Positions 8,821 through 17,712 of a DNA stretch of 64,000 nucleotides are shown here, one piece after another; the stretch's first letter is position 1; each line of letters begins with the position of its first letter. The notes below the pieces were generated by a model. It saw only the letters and a program-made list of their open reading frames with translations. It was not told where the DNA came from and did not search any database. Source of the DNA: Streptomyces sp. CCM_MD2014 (GTDB taxonomy: Bacteria > Actinomycetota > Actinomycetes > Streptomycetales > Streptomycetaceae); contig NZ_CP009754.1 of the NCBI RefSeq assembly GCF_000772045.1, forward strand, positions 4,030,001 through 4,094,000, read 5' to 3'. The position numbers were made by a program, and so were the translations under genes.

Positions 8821-11800
8821 GCTCCCTGCTTTCGCCAGAGGTCTTCGTAGGCGCGGTATCCGAGGAAATCGTTGACCGCCCCGAAGTTGTCGGCGACGTC
8901 CACGATGAGGCACTCCGGTTTGCCGCCGTTCGCGGGGCCGCGCAGTCCGCGGCCGGCCATCTGGATGTACGCGCTGGGGCTGAACGTCGGCCTCGCGATG
9001 TACAGGGCCCGGACACCCGGTGCGTCGAAGCCCTGGATCAACAGATCGCAGTTCGCCAGGACCCGGATCTCCCCCTTCTTGAACTTCTCGATTACGTCAC
9101 GGCGTGCCTGCCGTCCGGTCTGGCCGCTGACCGCCTCGGCCGCGACCTGCCGGTATCGGAGCGTGGCGGCGAGGACCTGGGCGGACAGGACGTTCGGAGT
9201 GAACACGAGGATCGGCCATTCCGGGTCCCGGCGAAGAATGTCCTCCACGAGAATCCGCATGCGGGCCTGGTCCCGCCCGATGCGGTCGAGGACCTTGGGC
9301 TCGAGTTTGCGCCACGACTGCACCTGCTCGAGTTCGTCCGGCTTCAGCGCGACGTCCACGCCCTTCAGCACCTCGTGTCGAACCCGCGCGAGGACGCCCC
9401 TCCTCGACAGCTCCTCGTAGGCGTTGCCTCCGAAGGCCCTCATGATGTGGTGGCCGAAACGGGCCGCCAGCTCCTCCGTCGGCTTGGTGACGACGTCGCT
9501 CTTCCCCTTGAACGGGGTGGCCGAGACGCCCACCAGAGGCCGCTCCCAGCTACGGCCGTCGACTCCGAGCCACCTGAGGATCTTCGTGTACATCTTCGAC
9601 CCGCCCGCCCGGTGCGCCTCGTCGATGAACACCGCGGACGCGCGACTGAGCCACTCGTACTCGGGGGTGTCGGCAACCCTGTCGAGCTTGGCGTCGGTGG
9701 CCACGACTACGCTGAACTCGGTGTCGGGCTCGTGGACCACGTTGGAGTTCCAGAGCCTGCCGATGGTCAACGGACGCTCGTCGCCGAGCCAGCGCCAGAC
9801 GGTCTCGAACGTCTGCACCGCCTGCTCGCAGAGCTCCTCCGACTGCGCGATCCAGATCACGGTTCCGCTCATGTCGCCGTCAACGAAGAGCCGCAGCACG
9901 GTTTCGGTGGCGACGCGAGTTTTTCCGGCTCCCGTCGGAAGTTCCACCATGCCCTTGCGTGCGCGCCCGTCCGCTTCCCGGGACGTCAGAACCTCCTTCA
10001 GCTCCCGGCTGATCTCCTTCTGGAAATCGTGCAGAGGGTTGAGCCTCACGGCACCGGGCACGACGAACTCCTCGTCCTGGTGCCGACCGCGCCGTCCGGC
10101 ATACTGCGTGCCGAATCCCATCTTCCGGAGCCAGGCGACGGTCGACGCTCCCCCCGCCCACGCCGTGGGAACGTCCGTGTACCCCTCGATGCTGAATTGA
10201 TCTTTGAGGAATCTGATCGAGTCACTGCCGTAGACCGTCAGGAAGAGCTCCGCAACGGACGTGGAGTCGTCCACCAGGCCCTGCCCTTCGAGTGCCTGCC
10301 AGAGCCCCTTCGGCAGGCACTCCTTCAGCGTGTCGTCGCCGAAGAAGATCTCCAGGCGCTCCGCATCACCGGTTGCGGCCCGGGCGGCTTGCCGCTGTTC
10401 CTCCAAACGTTGGTCTGCACGTGCTCGGAGGATGTCGCTCAGCTCGGCGTTCGACAGACGCAGGTCGAACGCGCCGTTGACGATCTGCAGCACGCGCTCT
10501 TCGTCGAGGTCGGCATGGACCACAAGAGTCAGCCCCTCGAGATGCCACTCGAGCGTCTGGTCCTCGACGCCGTCCTCGGTGGTCACGCGCTTTGTGATTT
10601 GGACGGCCTTCGCCACGGTCGCGTTCACGACCTTGTCCTCGACGAACGTCGAACGCAGCCCGGCGTACAAGTCGATGACGCGCTCCTCGCCCTGCCGGCC
10701 GTCGACCAGCAGCGAGAAGGAGAAGCTGTCCTCGAACCGACGACATCCGACCTCCTCGACGAGCAGCTCCGCTTCGTCGGGGTCCGCCTTGAGGTACGGC
10801 TTCTGCCTCATGCTGAGGAACGCGCGTTCTTCTTCGGTCGTCGCCAAGTACACCGCGTCGGGTCGCCTCGCCTCGATGACGCGTCCAACCCTGGCGGGGA
10901 TGAGACCCGGACGCCCGTCCGGGAATGCGGTCCTGCCGGCAGTGAGGACGAACCCCGTCAGGGCCCCGTTCTTGATCGGCTTGAGGACCTCCGATCGGAG
11001 CGCATCGCGCATGACTTCCGCCGGAACCTCGTCCAGCGCCTTCGGCAGTGCCAGGGCGTCTTCGACGTGGCGCGGTCCGCGGAAGAGAGGCAGCAGGGCC
11101 TCGTACTCGACGAGCGACGCGGAGACGACGTGACCGGGAGCCCGGTAACCGCGGCTCGACTTCAGCAGGCCAGCCTGGTCCACCGCCCATCGCACGGGGG
11201 AAGCGACTCGGTGGGTGAGCCCCGTGTCGACGTCCGTGCAGAGCCAGTAACCCGCCTCGTCGAGCCTGAGCAGCCTCTCCGTCCAGTGTTCGCGGATGCT
11301 CTCAGGCGCCTCCGCCTCCTTAAGCATGAGGAGTGCCGAGAACGGACCCGGGCCGTCGCCCTTGTCGAACTCGACCTCTTCGACGTGGCGCTCCCCGGGC
11401 CCCAACCTCCGGTTCAGCTCATCCAGGACGTACTGGCAGTAGTCGTCGAAATGGACCTCCTCTTCGACCGAGTACGAAGCCACAGGCTCTGTGATGACGC
11501 CTGCTGCATGGGCGATCTGGGGAACGCACTTCGTCCTATCCAACACTCGGTCGGCAATGCCGTCACCGAGGCCGTCGATGTCCAGTACGTACTCGGGCGA
11601 CGCCCAGCCGCCGTCCCGTGTCGGAACCTTGAGGGCACCTGCCTTGTTGCCCGCCACGACCTTCTGCGCCTGCGCTATGGGCACGTCGACGGCCGCGTCC
11701 CAGAATTTCGGAAGCTCGTCGTCCTCCGACTCCGGCGACAGCTTGGCCATCCTGGCCTCGAACTTCGCGAGCGGGTCCAGGTCTCGGAAGCCCCTGTCAC

Positions 11801-13538
11801 CGAGCTTCTTCTCGACGCCGGGAACGGCCAGAAAGTCCGGATCGACGAAGCATGATCCTTCGACCTCGATGCCCTCCACGCGATGGAGGAAGACCTGACC
11901 GCGATCCTTGACGGACTTCATGCCGTCAGTCGTGGGTATGACCTTCGCGGAGCCGATGCCGTCGACTCTGGGATTCCGCAGCACGAAGTCGAGCGCTCTC
12001 GCGGCAGAGGCCGCGTCGGCCCCTTCCGCCCACTCGCGCAGCCACGACAGGACGCCTCTCTTGGGTACTTTCTCCAGCGCCTTAGCCTCATCCCTCGGCC
12101 GCGAGTCGACGAAGGCGGAGGAGACACTGCACACGTAAAGCGTCCGCAGACGCGTCATACGCTGATTGTTGGCGTAGCAACGCCAGTGCGGCACATCGCC
12201 ACTGGTGTGGGGCGACTTGATCCACTCTTCGTGGTCGCGCTCGGACGCCTCGCTGACGCGGAAGTCGAGAGGACGGAGCTCCGGCGGCGTGCGCAGTACA
12301 CCTGCAGCATCGGGGATCAGAGCCCTCTCGCATCCGAGCTGCGGGATATGAACGCAGAGGATCTCATCGCCGAACGAGTGGGTCTCGCGACCACGTGCAG
12401 GCATGTAGTCCAAGTGCGCTGCAGGATCGTCGAAGGACGAGACCTTCGGCAACATGTCGAGGAACATCCCGGAGAGAGTCACGAGGATCTCCCGGTTGTA
12501 CGTGTTCGCGAGCAGCGTGGTGCGGTCGTCGTTCACGCTCCAAGGGGCGTTGAAGAGGGCGGATGCCGACGTCCTGTCCTGGAGCGGGAAATACGACCAG
12601 AACCCGCCCGTCTTCAGTTGGGCGAACCGTGCCGGCATGGCGACCGTGACCTTCATCCGGTCACGCGACACCGCTTCACCGACCTCGGTCCGAGCCTCGG
12701 GGCTGGGTGCGTGCATCCGATTCTCGACGTACCACTCCTCGTGGTCACCGTCGGGACGCTCGATGCGGAACCTACCGTCACCGAGGTCACGCGACACGTG
12801 GCTCGTCACGAAGTCGGCGTCGGCGCCGACGACCCGGAGCCGAACCTCGCGCACCGAGTTGACGAAGAGGAGGAACTCGGAGCGGAACTCCTCGATCTCC
12901 CTCCGGAGGTTCTCCAACCTCGACGCGCGCGGCAGTCTGACGATCGTCACCGCCCACTCCGCCAGCTCGGCCAGGATCGGGTCCTCGGCGAACTCGACGT
13001 CGGCATCGATCCGCGTCAGGGTCCTTAGGACCGGCAGCCTCTTGGATGCGGGGGCGATCGCCGCGAGGGCCGCCTTCGCCTCGGGAGAGTTGAACTCGAA
13101 GGCGATCGACCGGCTGAACACCTGCGGAGCGTCGGTGACCGCGAGTACCGACTTGAACCCGAGTCCGAACCGCCCGATTTCATCGCCTCTCTTACCGCTG
13201 AGGTGCGCGTGCGCGAGCGTGGTCAGGCCGCTACGCGAAAACGGACGCCCGGCGTTCGCGCAGTACAAGGCCTGGCGATCGAGGTCGAGGACGATCTCGA
13301 CCCGCCCGGCCCCCTCCTCGTGCTCGGCGGCTCCTGACATCGCGTCGGCCGCGTTCTGCACCAGCTCCAGTAGCGTGCGGTTCGAGTAACCGCCGACTCG
13401 GATGGACTCTTCCTGATTGGCGTGCTCCGCGATCAGGTGCGAGTTCGCACGATACGAGTTGGTCGCCCGCTCGAAGAGGTCGTCGACCTCGCGAACCAGA
13501 CGCTCGTCGGGAATCCAACCGGCTCGATTCGTCGCCAC
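8817..13538 (-). CDS. GHKL (sacsin-like) ATPase domain fused to SF2 DEAH-type helicase, 1,573 aa
   Basis: The N-terminus has a GHKL ATP-binding fold: ELVQNAADA (about residues 58-66), CANAGRPF, and GRFGLGFKSV (about 122-131). This is the pattern of sacsin/Hsp90-like ATPases. Residues from about 200 to 1140 match nothing I recognise. From about 1140 to the end there is a complete SF2 helicase: LPTGAGKTRVA, FIDEAHRAGG, GVSATPFKG, and QMAGRGLRGP. I use GTG 13538 (GGGGGCGG about 8 nt upstream); an ATG at 13583 would add 15 unlikely residues. It is the first gene of the four-gene defence operon and overlaps the next by ATGA. Function is inferred: a large ATP-driven sensor or motor acting on DNA. 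Confidence 0.85.
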   Translation of the reverse strand: MATNRAGWIPDERLVREVDDLFERATNSYRANSHLIAEHANQEESIRVGGYSNRTLLELVQNAADAMSGAAEHEEGAGRVEIVLDLDRQALYCANAGRPFSRSGLTTLAHAHLSGKRGDEIGRFGLGFKSVLAVTDAPQVFSRSIAFEFNSPEAKAALAAIAPASKRLPVLRTLTRIDADVEFAEDPILAELAEWAVTIVRLPRASRLENLRREIEEFRSEFLLFVNSVREVRLRVVGADADFVTSHVSRDLGDGRFRIERPDGDHEEWYVENRMHAPSPEARTEVGEAVSRDRMKVTVAMPARFAQLKTGGFWSYFPLQDRTSASALFNAPWSVNDDRTTLLANTYNREILVTLSGMFLDMLPKVSSFDDPAAHLDYMPARGRETHSFGDEILCVHIPQLGCERALIPDAAGVLRTPPELRPLDFRVSEASERDHEEWIKSPHTSGDVPHWRCYANNQRMTRLRTLYVCSVSSAFVDSRPRDEAKALEKVPKRGVLSWLREWAEGADAASAARALDFVLRNPRVDGIGSAKVIPTTDGMKSVKDRGQVFLHRVEGIEVEGSCFVDPDFLAVPGVEKKLGDRGFRDLDPLAKFEARMAKLSPESEDDELPKFWDAAVDVPIAQAQKVVAGNKAGALKVPTRDGGWASPEYVLDIDGLGDGIADRVLDRTKCVPQIAHAAGVITEPVASYSVEEEVHFDDYCQYVLDELNRRLGPGERHVEEVEFDKGDGPGPFSALLMLKEAEAPESIREHWTERLLRLDEAGYWLCTDVDTGLTHRVASPVRWAVDQAGLLKSSRGYRAPGHVVSASLVEYEALLPLFRGPRHVEDALALPKALDEVPAEVMRDALRSEVLKPIKNGALTGFVLTAGRTAFPDGRPGLIPARVGRVIEARRPDAVYLATTEEERAFLSMRQKPYLKADPDEAELLVEEVGCRRFEDSFSFSLLVDGRQGEERVIDLYAGLRSTFVEDKVVNATVAKAVQITKRVTTEDGVEDQTLEWHLEGLTLVVHADLDEERVLQIVNGAFDLRLSNAELSDILRARADQRLEEQRQAARAATGDAERLEIFFGDDTLKECLPKGLWQALEGQGLVDDSTSVAELFLTVYGSDSIRFLKDQFSIEGYTDVPTAWAGGASTVAWLRKMGFGTQYAGRRGRHQDEEFVVPGAVRLNPLHDFQKEISRELKEVLTSREADGRARKGMVELPTGAGKTRVATETVLRLFVDGDMSGTVIWIAQSEELCEQAVQTFETVWRWLGDERPLTIGRLWNSNVVHEPDTEFSVVVATDAKLDRVADTPEYEWLSRASAVFIDEAHRAGGSKMYTKILRWLGVDGRSWERPLVGVSATPFKGKSDVVTKPTEELAARFGHHIMRAFGGNAYEELSRRGVLARVRHEVLKGVDVALKPDELEQVQSWRKLEPKVLDRIGRDQARMRILVEDILRRDPEWPILVFTPNVLSAQVLAATLRYRQVAAEAVSGQTGRQARRDVIEKFKKGEIRVLANCDLLIQGFDAPGVRALYIARPTFSPSAYIQMAGRGLRGPANGGKPECLIVDVADNFGAVNDFLGYRAYEDLWRKQGA

Positions 13539-14039
13539 GCCTACACCGCCCCCGCTGCTGACACAGCAACGCACCACTGCCAAAGCCGCACTTGCATGGC
13601 TCCTGAAACGTCGATCACCATGTACACCGACGATGTGTCACACACCACACCGCCGACCTGCCACGGACTGTAGACGCATCCACTGACAGACCGACCGGCT
13701 ATTACCAGATCGGTCGTCGAAGCAGGAGGATAGAAACCTACGCCAAACCTTCACAAGTTGTAAGGCGCAGGTACGTCACGGGTCGGTGTCGACGGGTCAC
13801 TCAGCGAGAGCCGAGACGACACCGGCTCGGTGGCACAGGAGGATGGGCCAAGTGAACGGGAACGTCACACGATTGCCGGCGTGAAGGTCCTCGCCCGAGC
13901 TGGTAGGAAACGCTGTGGGAGCCGTTTGGGAGCCGACCCACTCCGCAAGCCCGTTCCATACGGCGTGAGACCAAGCGAGACCACCCACCTGACCAGGGAA
14001 AACAGGATTCATGCTGGCAGGGGTGGCAGCCGAACCTCA
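13539..14039. other. Intergenic leader of the defence operon and island edge
   Basis: This 500-bp stretch lies between the start of the defence operon (minus strand) and the tRNA fragment, and must hold the operon promoter. A short inverted repeat ACAAGTTGT lies at 13753-13761. I see no convincing -10/-35 pair and no gene. Reading frames here on either strand give low-complexity or tRNA-derived peptides. Confidence 0.4.
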
Positions 14040-14082
14040 TTCGGGACGAAGAGGTCGTGGGTTCAAATCCCGCCACCCCGAC
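14040..14082 (+). mobile_element. 3' fragment of a tRNA-Pro gene, likely attR of the integrated island
   Basis: The sequence reads as the anticodon loop (TTCGGGA, anticodon CGG), the 3' anticodon stem CGAAG, the variable region, a T-arm GTGGG-TTCAAAT-CCCGC and the 3' acceptor strand CACCCCG with discriminator A. The 5' half of a tRNA (D-arm and 5' anticodon stem) is missing; only a short GGGGTGGC resemblance lies upstream. Elements that integrate into tRNA genes leave such a duplicate 3' end opposite the intact tRNA (family knowledge). The chromosomal terminator remains to its right, so the intact tRNA-Pro and probably the integrase should lie beyond the left window edge. Confidence 0.75.
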
Positions 14083-14098
14083 AGTGAAGTAACAGGTC

Positions 14099-14131
14099 AA
14101 GGGTCTGATCCTCAGCGAGGATCAGACCCTT
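14099..14131 (+). terminator. Strong hairpin downstream of tRNA fragment
   Basis: A perfect 13-bp stem (GGGTCTGATCCTC, loop AGC, then its complement) follows the tRNA-Pro fragment by about 18 nt and is followed by TT. It is most simply the original transcription terminator of the tRNA gene. Confidence 0.8.
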
Positions 14132-14269
14132 CCTGCGTCTCCGGTGGTCGCTTGGGAGAAATCTGGGAGAAGATCTTGGTCGGGGTCTCCCAGCACGGCC
14201 AGGCCGACGACGCCCGCAGTCCGTCGAGCACCGCCACGTAGAGCCGCGCGCGAAGCCGAGTGCCTCGTG

Positions 14270-15490
14270 TCACAGGATCTTTGCGGCTCCGGGGAGCCTG
14301 CGGATCCCGGCGGCGGCCATGATGGCGGCCATCGCGCCGACCGCAGATGTGATGAGCCAGGCTGCGGTCGCCGTCAGGCCGCGGTCCACGAGGAAGTACT
14401 GCACCGTCACCACGATGGGCAGGTGCAGGATGTACACCGCGTAGGAACTGGCGGACAGTTCGCGGGTGAGCCGGTTCGTGCCGGTCAGCGTCTCGCGGAA
14501 CAGGGTGAGCAGGCCGACGCTGAGCGCCACGCACAGGAAGCTCTCGTACGTCGACCAGAGCGCCGAGGCTCCGTTGAGGCCGCCCGGTCCGAAGGCCGGC
14601 GCGTCCGCCCCGACGGCGAACAGCAGGGCGACGCCGAGGAGTCCGGCGGTCAGCCAGAGCCAGCCCGTTCGGGCGTCGAAGCGGTGCAGCCGGCCATGGC
14701 GGTGGGCGAGGACGCCGAGCGCGAAGAAGGTGGCGTACTGCGGGAGGCGGGCCGGTTCGACCTGGAGGAAGTCGAGGACCGGGACCCAGGTGTCCAGGGG
14801 GTACTTGAGGCGGATCAGGAACGTCGCCGCCGCCAGGGCGACGGTGAGCAGCAACAGGGTGCGGTGGCCGGGGACGTGACGGGTGTGCTCCCGGTCGCCG
14901 CGGTGTTTCAGCAGACGGGCCGCCTGACGGCAGATCACGTACAGGACGCTGTAGGCGAGCAGGTTCTGGATGAACCAGAGGTGGCCGAACTGGAGGTCGG
15001 GCCAGGACGGGCCGGTCCAGTCGGCGGGTTTGTCGCCGAGGCCGAGGTAGACGTCGGTGAAGTAGCGGCCGTACGAGATGGGGCTGTAGCCGCGGTAGTG
15101 GACGTAGTACGCGTACATCAGGCCGGGCACGATCGTCAGCGCGCCGACGAGGAGCGGAACGCCCAGACGCAGAAGGCGGCCGGTGAGAAAGCGGCGGGCA
15201 CCGCGGCGTTCGTACGAGCCGGGCACGAAGACCGCCGAGACGAAGAAGAACAGGCTCATGAAGAACGCGCCGTCGACCGCGGAGAGCGTGGCCAGGGCGG
15301 AGGACCTGGGCTGCTTCTCCACGTACCACCAGTCGGCGGGCCCGTATGCCTGGGCGGCGTGGTGGACGACGACGAGGACGGTCAGGGCGATGCGGAGGTT
15401 GTCGAGCCAGGCCAGGCGGCTCGGGCGGGCTGCGCGCTGTGCGGTGGACGGGACGCTGTCCGGTGGGGTTTCGACAGTGCAAGTATGCAT
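14270..15490 (-). CDS. Acyltransferase family 3 membrane protein
   Basis: This integral membrane acyltransferase probably O-acylates a sugar or surface molecule. The opening LAWLDNLRIALTVLVVVHH has the early His typical of acyltransferase 3 proteins, and about ten hydrophobic segments follow over about 400 residues. I use ATG 15490; an upstream start at 15523 adds 11 residues and would run through the palindromes just upstream. It lies 40 nt downstream of a TetR gene in the same direction, so the two may be co-transcribed and autoregulated. The substrate cannot be told from the sequence. Confidence 0.85.
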   Translation of the reverse strand: MHTCTVETPPDSVPSTAQRAARPSRLAWLDNLRIALTVLVVVHHAAQAYGPADWWYVEKQPRSSALATLSAVDGAFFMSLFFFVSAVFVPGSYERRGARRFLTGRLLRLGVPLLVGALTIVPGLMYAYYVHYRGYSPISYGRYFTDVYLGLGDKPADWTGPSWPDLQFGHLWFIQNLLAYSVLYVICRQAARLLKHRGDREHTRHVPGHRTLLLLTVALAAATFLIRLKYPLDTWVPVLDFLQVEPARLPQYATFFALGVLAHRHGRLHRFDARTGWLWLTAGLLGVALLFAVGADAPAFGPGGLNGASALWSTYESFLCVALSVGLLTLFRETLTGTNRLTRELSASSYAVYILHLPIVVTVQYFLVDRGLTATAAWLITSAVGAMAAIMAAAGIRRLPGAAKIL

Positions 15491-15514
15491 ACGTACAGGA
15501 TCGTGAACACGTGT
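15483..15514. promoter_or_regulatory. Two perfect palindromes between tetR and acyltransferase
   Basis: GTATGCATAC (15483-15492) and ACACGTGT (15507-15514) are perfect palindromes located at the acyltransferase start and in the gap to the TetR gene. They are candidate operators for that TetR. The first overlaps the proposed start codon. Confidence 0.35.
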
Positions 15515-15530
15515 ACACCCCACACTGGTG

Positions 15531-16151
15531 CTAGCCCCCGGCCTCCCCCTCCAGGTGCCCGTAGTAGCCGCGCAGCAGGAGTTTCTGATTGGCGGCGCTG
15601 CGGCGGGCCAGGACGGCGGGGGCGAACATCGGCTCGTCGAGCTGGGGCTGCATGACGCGCTCCAGGAGGAGGGGGCCGAGGATCAGGCAGAGCATCTGGA
15701 ACGCGGCCCACTCCGTGTCCGGTCCCTCCCCCTCGCCCTGGTGGGCGGTCGTGAGGCGGTCGACCTCGGCGCGGGCGCCGGACAGGAGTCTGCCGAAGAG
15801 TTCCGCACTGGCCGCACTGTCCTCCATCAGGACGTGGCGCAGGTAGCCGCGCAGGACCGGGTCGGCGCCGAAGAGATGGGCGGAGGCGGACCCGAGGGAG
15901 GCCATCAGGTCGGTGGACGGGTCGAGTGCCCGCAGCTGCTCGGTGATGCGGTCCAGGACATACGCGTCGACCGCCGCGCGCAGGCCTTGCTTCGAGCCGA
16001 AGTGCCGGGTCACCAGGGCCGGGGAGAGACCTGCTGCCGCCGCGACCGCGCGGGTCGACGTCGCCTCGAAACCGCGCTCGGCGAACAGTTCCAGGGCCGC
16101 CTCACGCAGCCGTGCCCGCCCCGTCAGGTCACTCTTCGCCACAGGTCGCAT
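15531..16151 (-). CDS. TetR-family transcriptional regulator
   Basis: The 206-aa protein has a canonical N-terminal TetR helix-turn-helix (AALELFAERGFEATSTRAV, then GLSPALVTRHFGSKQGL, about residues 18-58) and a ligand-binding C-terminal domain. It lies directly upstream of the acyltransferase gene on the same strand and diverges from a membrane protein gene starting at 16207, so either may be its target. No effector can be inferred. The ATG at 16151 places the DNA-binding domain at the usual distance from the N-terminus. Confidence 0.9.
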   Translation of the reverse strand: MRPVAKSDLTGRARLREAALELFAERGFEATSTRAVAAAAGLSPALVTRHFGSKQGLRAAVDAYVLDRITEQLRALDPSTDLMASLGSASAHLFGADPVLRGYLRHVLMEDSAASAELFGRLLSGARAEVDRLTTAHQGEGEGPDTEWAAFQMLCLILGPLLLERVMQPQLDEPMFAPAVLARRSAANQKLLLRGYYGHLEGEAGG

Positions 16152-16206
16152 GGGCGCAGCGTACGTAATCGCTCTCGGAGGATCTGAGGAGGCTTACGGT
16201 GATCCG

Positions 16207-16647
16207 GTGAGGCTCGGGGTGCGGGAGCGGTGGGGCGTACAGCCTGTGTGGGTGCGGTGGGCGCTTGGCGTGTACGTGGTCGGGTTCCTGGTCGGCACGC
16301 GGGCCCATGTGCTCGACCTGGCCTGTGACGGTGTTCATGCCTATGCGGTCTTCCCTCAGGTGCCGCTGCAGGTGTTCTTCGTCGGCCTGGTGGTGCTCGA
16401 TCCGCTCGTCGTGGTGCTGGTGGCGTTCGTGCGGCGGGAAGGGGTCCGGCTCGCGGGCGTGGTGATGGTGCTCGACGTCTGCGCGAACGCGTGGGGCAAC
16501 CGGCACTGGCTGCGCGATGATCCGGCGCAGTTGCTGCGGCTGGCGCCCCTTGTCCTGTTCGGGGTGTTCGTGGTCGCCTCCGCGCTGCCCGTGAGCCGGG
16601 CGATCGCCCGCGTACGTCCTCCCACGACTGTCAGCGGCGGCCCTTGA
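16207..16647 (+). CDS. Small integral membrane protein
   Basis: A 146-aa protein with about four hydrophobic segments (the first is WALGVYVVGFLVGTRAHVL). The family is not recognised by name. I chose GTG 16207; AGGAGG lies about 14 nt upstream, which is a long spacing, and the frame upstream has no better start. It is divergent from the TetR gene, with a 55-bp shared promoter region, so TetR control is plausible. Confidence 0.65.
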   Translation: MRLGVRERWGVQPVWVRWALGVYVVGFLVGTRAHVLDLACDGVHAYAVFPQVPLQVFFVGLVVLDPLVVVLVAFVRREGVRLAGVVMVLDVCANAWGNRHWLRDDPAQLLRLAPLVLFGVFVVASALPVSRAIARVRPPTTVSGGP

Positions 16648-16648
16648 A

Positions 16649-16837
16649 CCGCTGGTCGGCGTCGCGAAGCTACCCGAACTGACGCGCGGCGCGGGCACGT
16701 CGGCCCGCCTCCTCGAGGCGGAGGCCAAAGCCCTGCAGGAAGAGGACGGCCCCGCCGCCTCCCCTCAAGTCATTCCGGGCGAGACGGTGACGCCTCCGCC
16801 CCCGTCGACGCCGGGGCAGCAGCCGAAGCCACAGTGA
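16649..16837 (+). pseudogene. Possible 3' fragment of an unidentified gene
   Basis: Just after the membrane protein gene, a different frame reads as a typical Streptomyces C-terminus for about 60 residues, with an acidic helix (LLEAEAKALQEEDG), a Pro-rich tail and GC-rich third positions, ending at TGA 16835. There is no start codon or ribosome site. It may be a gene remnant left by a deletion, or chance. Confidence 0.25.
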
Positions 16838-17109
16838 TCAGTCCGGTCTCGTAGGCGAGGACCACCGCATGGACCCGGTCGCGCAGCTGAAGTTTGGCGA
16901 GGACGTGCGAGACGTGGGTTCTGACGCGGTATCGGACAGGTGGAGACGGCAGCCGGTTCGGTGTTGCTCAGGCCCTGGGCGAGCAGGCGCAGAACGTCCA
17001 GCTCGCGCGGGGCCGGGGCGGCCAGAGCGGCCAGGCCGGGGTGCGGTCGGATCGGCGCCGGTTCGGGAGCCGCCTGGCGGGCGTGGCGTTCGACGAGGCG
17101 GCGGGTAAG
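16770..17109 (-). pseudogene. Decayed LuxR/NarL-type regulator C-terminus
   Basis: On the minus strand one frame gives RELDVLRLLAQGLSNTE, the first helices of a GerE/LuxR HTH domain. After a frameshift and short loss, another frame resumes with VRTHVSHVLAKLQLRDRVHA and AYETGLI, the recognition helix and end of the same domain. The two parts match consecutive pieces of a NarL-type response regulator (compare the intact one at 62280-62945). Upstream it is cut at a TAA (17110-17112) and no receiver domain remains, so this is a broken remnant. Confidence 0.7.
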
Positions 17110-17289
17110 TTACCGGCCCGGCTACGGACATGACCGCACACGCCGTGTGGTCCCTGCACAGTACACGCGACGTAGCCTGCCCTCGAGCCGGCGCCGTTGG
17201 CCCGCTGCTCCGCGCAACGCGACGAACCCCCGCGGCTCACTGCCCCCCCCAATGGGCGAGCAGCTTCGTGCCGCATTCGGAGGAGAACG

Positions 17290-17712
17290 ATGATTCGCCA
17301 GGAAACCGCCTGGGTCCTGTTCGCTGCCGGCCTGATCTTCCTGGCGTCACTGGTCGTCGGGGTGTGGAAATGGCAGCAGTCGATATCGTCCCCGGACGGA
17401 ACAGCACACCGCTACGTCAACGTCGCCCATAACGCCGGACTGATGTACTCCTTCGCGACCTCGGCCATCGTGGCACCACTCGTCCAGTTCTCCGGCTGGC
17501 CCGGCGCAGTGAACATCGCCGCCGCAGCCGCGATCGTCGGCATGTTCGTCGTGACGGTCTCGAACTACATACGGCTCGGCGTCCAGGCCCGGACCGACAA
17601 CCAGATGCGTGACTCGAGGCCCAGCCTGCGCGGTGTACGCGAGGCCCTGATCATCGGTGAGATCGGCGGCACCGCCGTCCTGCTGGCGGGCTTCGCATCG
17701 GCACAGCTGTAG
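17290..17712 (+). CDS. Small membrane protein, unknown function
   Basis: A 140-aa protein with about four predicted membrane segments (WVLFAAGLIFLASLVVGVW; YSFATSAIVAPLVQF; AAAAAIVGMFVVTVS; ALIIGEIGGTAVLLAGF). ATG 17290 is preceded by AGGAGA, a good ribosome site. I do not recognise the family. Its last 24 bases, including the stop, are repeated 30 nt downstream. It converges on the GBL-receptor-like gene. Confidence 0.75.
   Translation: MIRQETAWVLFAAGLIFLASLVVGVWKWQQSISSPDGTAHRYVNVAHNAGLMYSFATSAIVAPLVQFSGWPGAVNIAAAAAIVGMFVVTVSNYIRLGVQARTDNQMRDSRPSLRGVREALIIGEIGGTAVLLAGFASAQL

Noticed and set aside
14000..14082. Complete tRNA-Pro gene
   Set aside because: The D-arm and the 5' anticodon stem are missing; upstream bases before TTCGGGA do not pair with CGAAG. 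Only the 3' part is intact.
13801..14100. Minus-strand open frame containing VAGFEPTTSSS
   Set aside because: This peptide is the well-known false translation of tRNA 3' ends on the opposite strand; here it covers the tRNA-Pro fragment.
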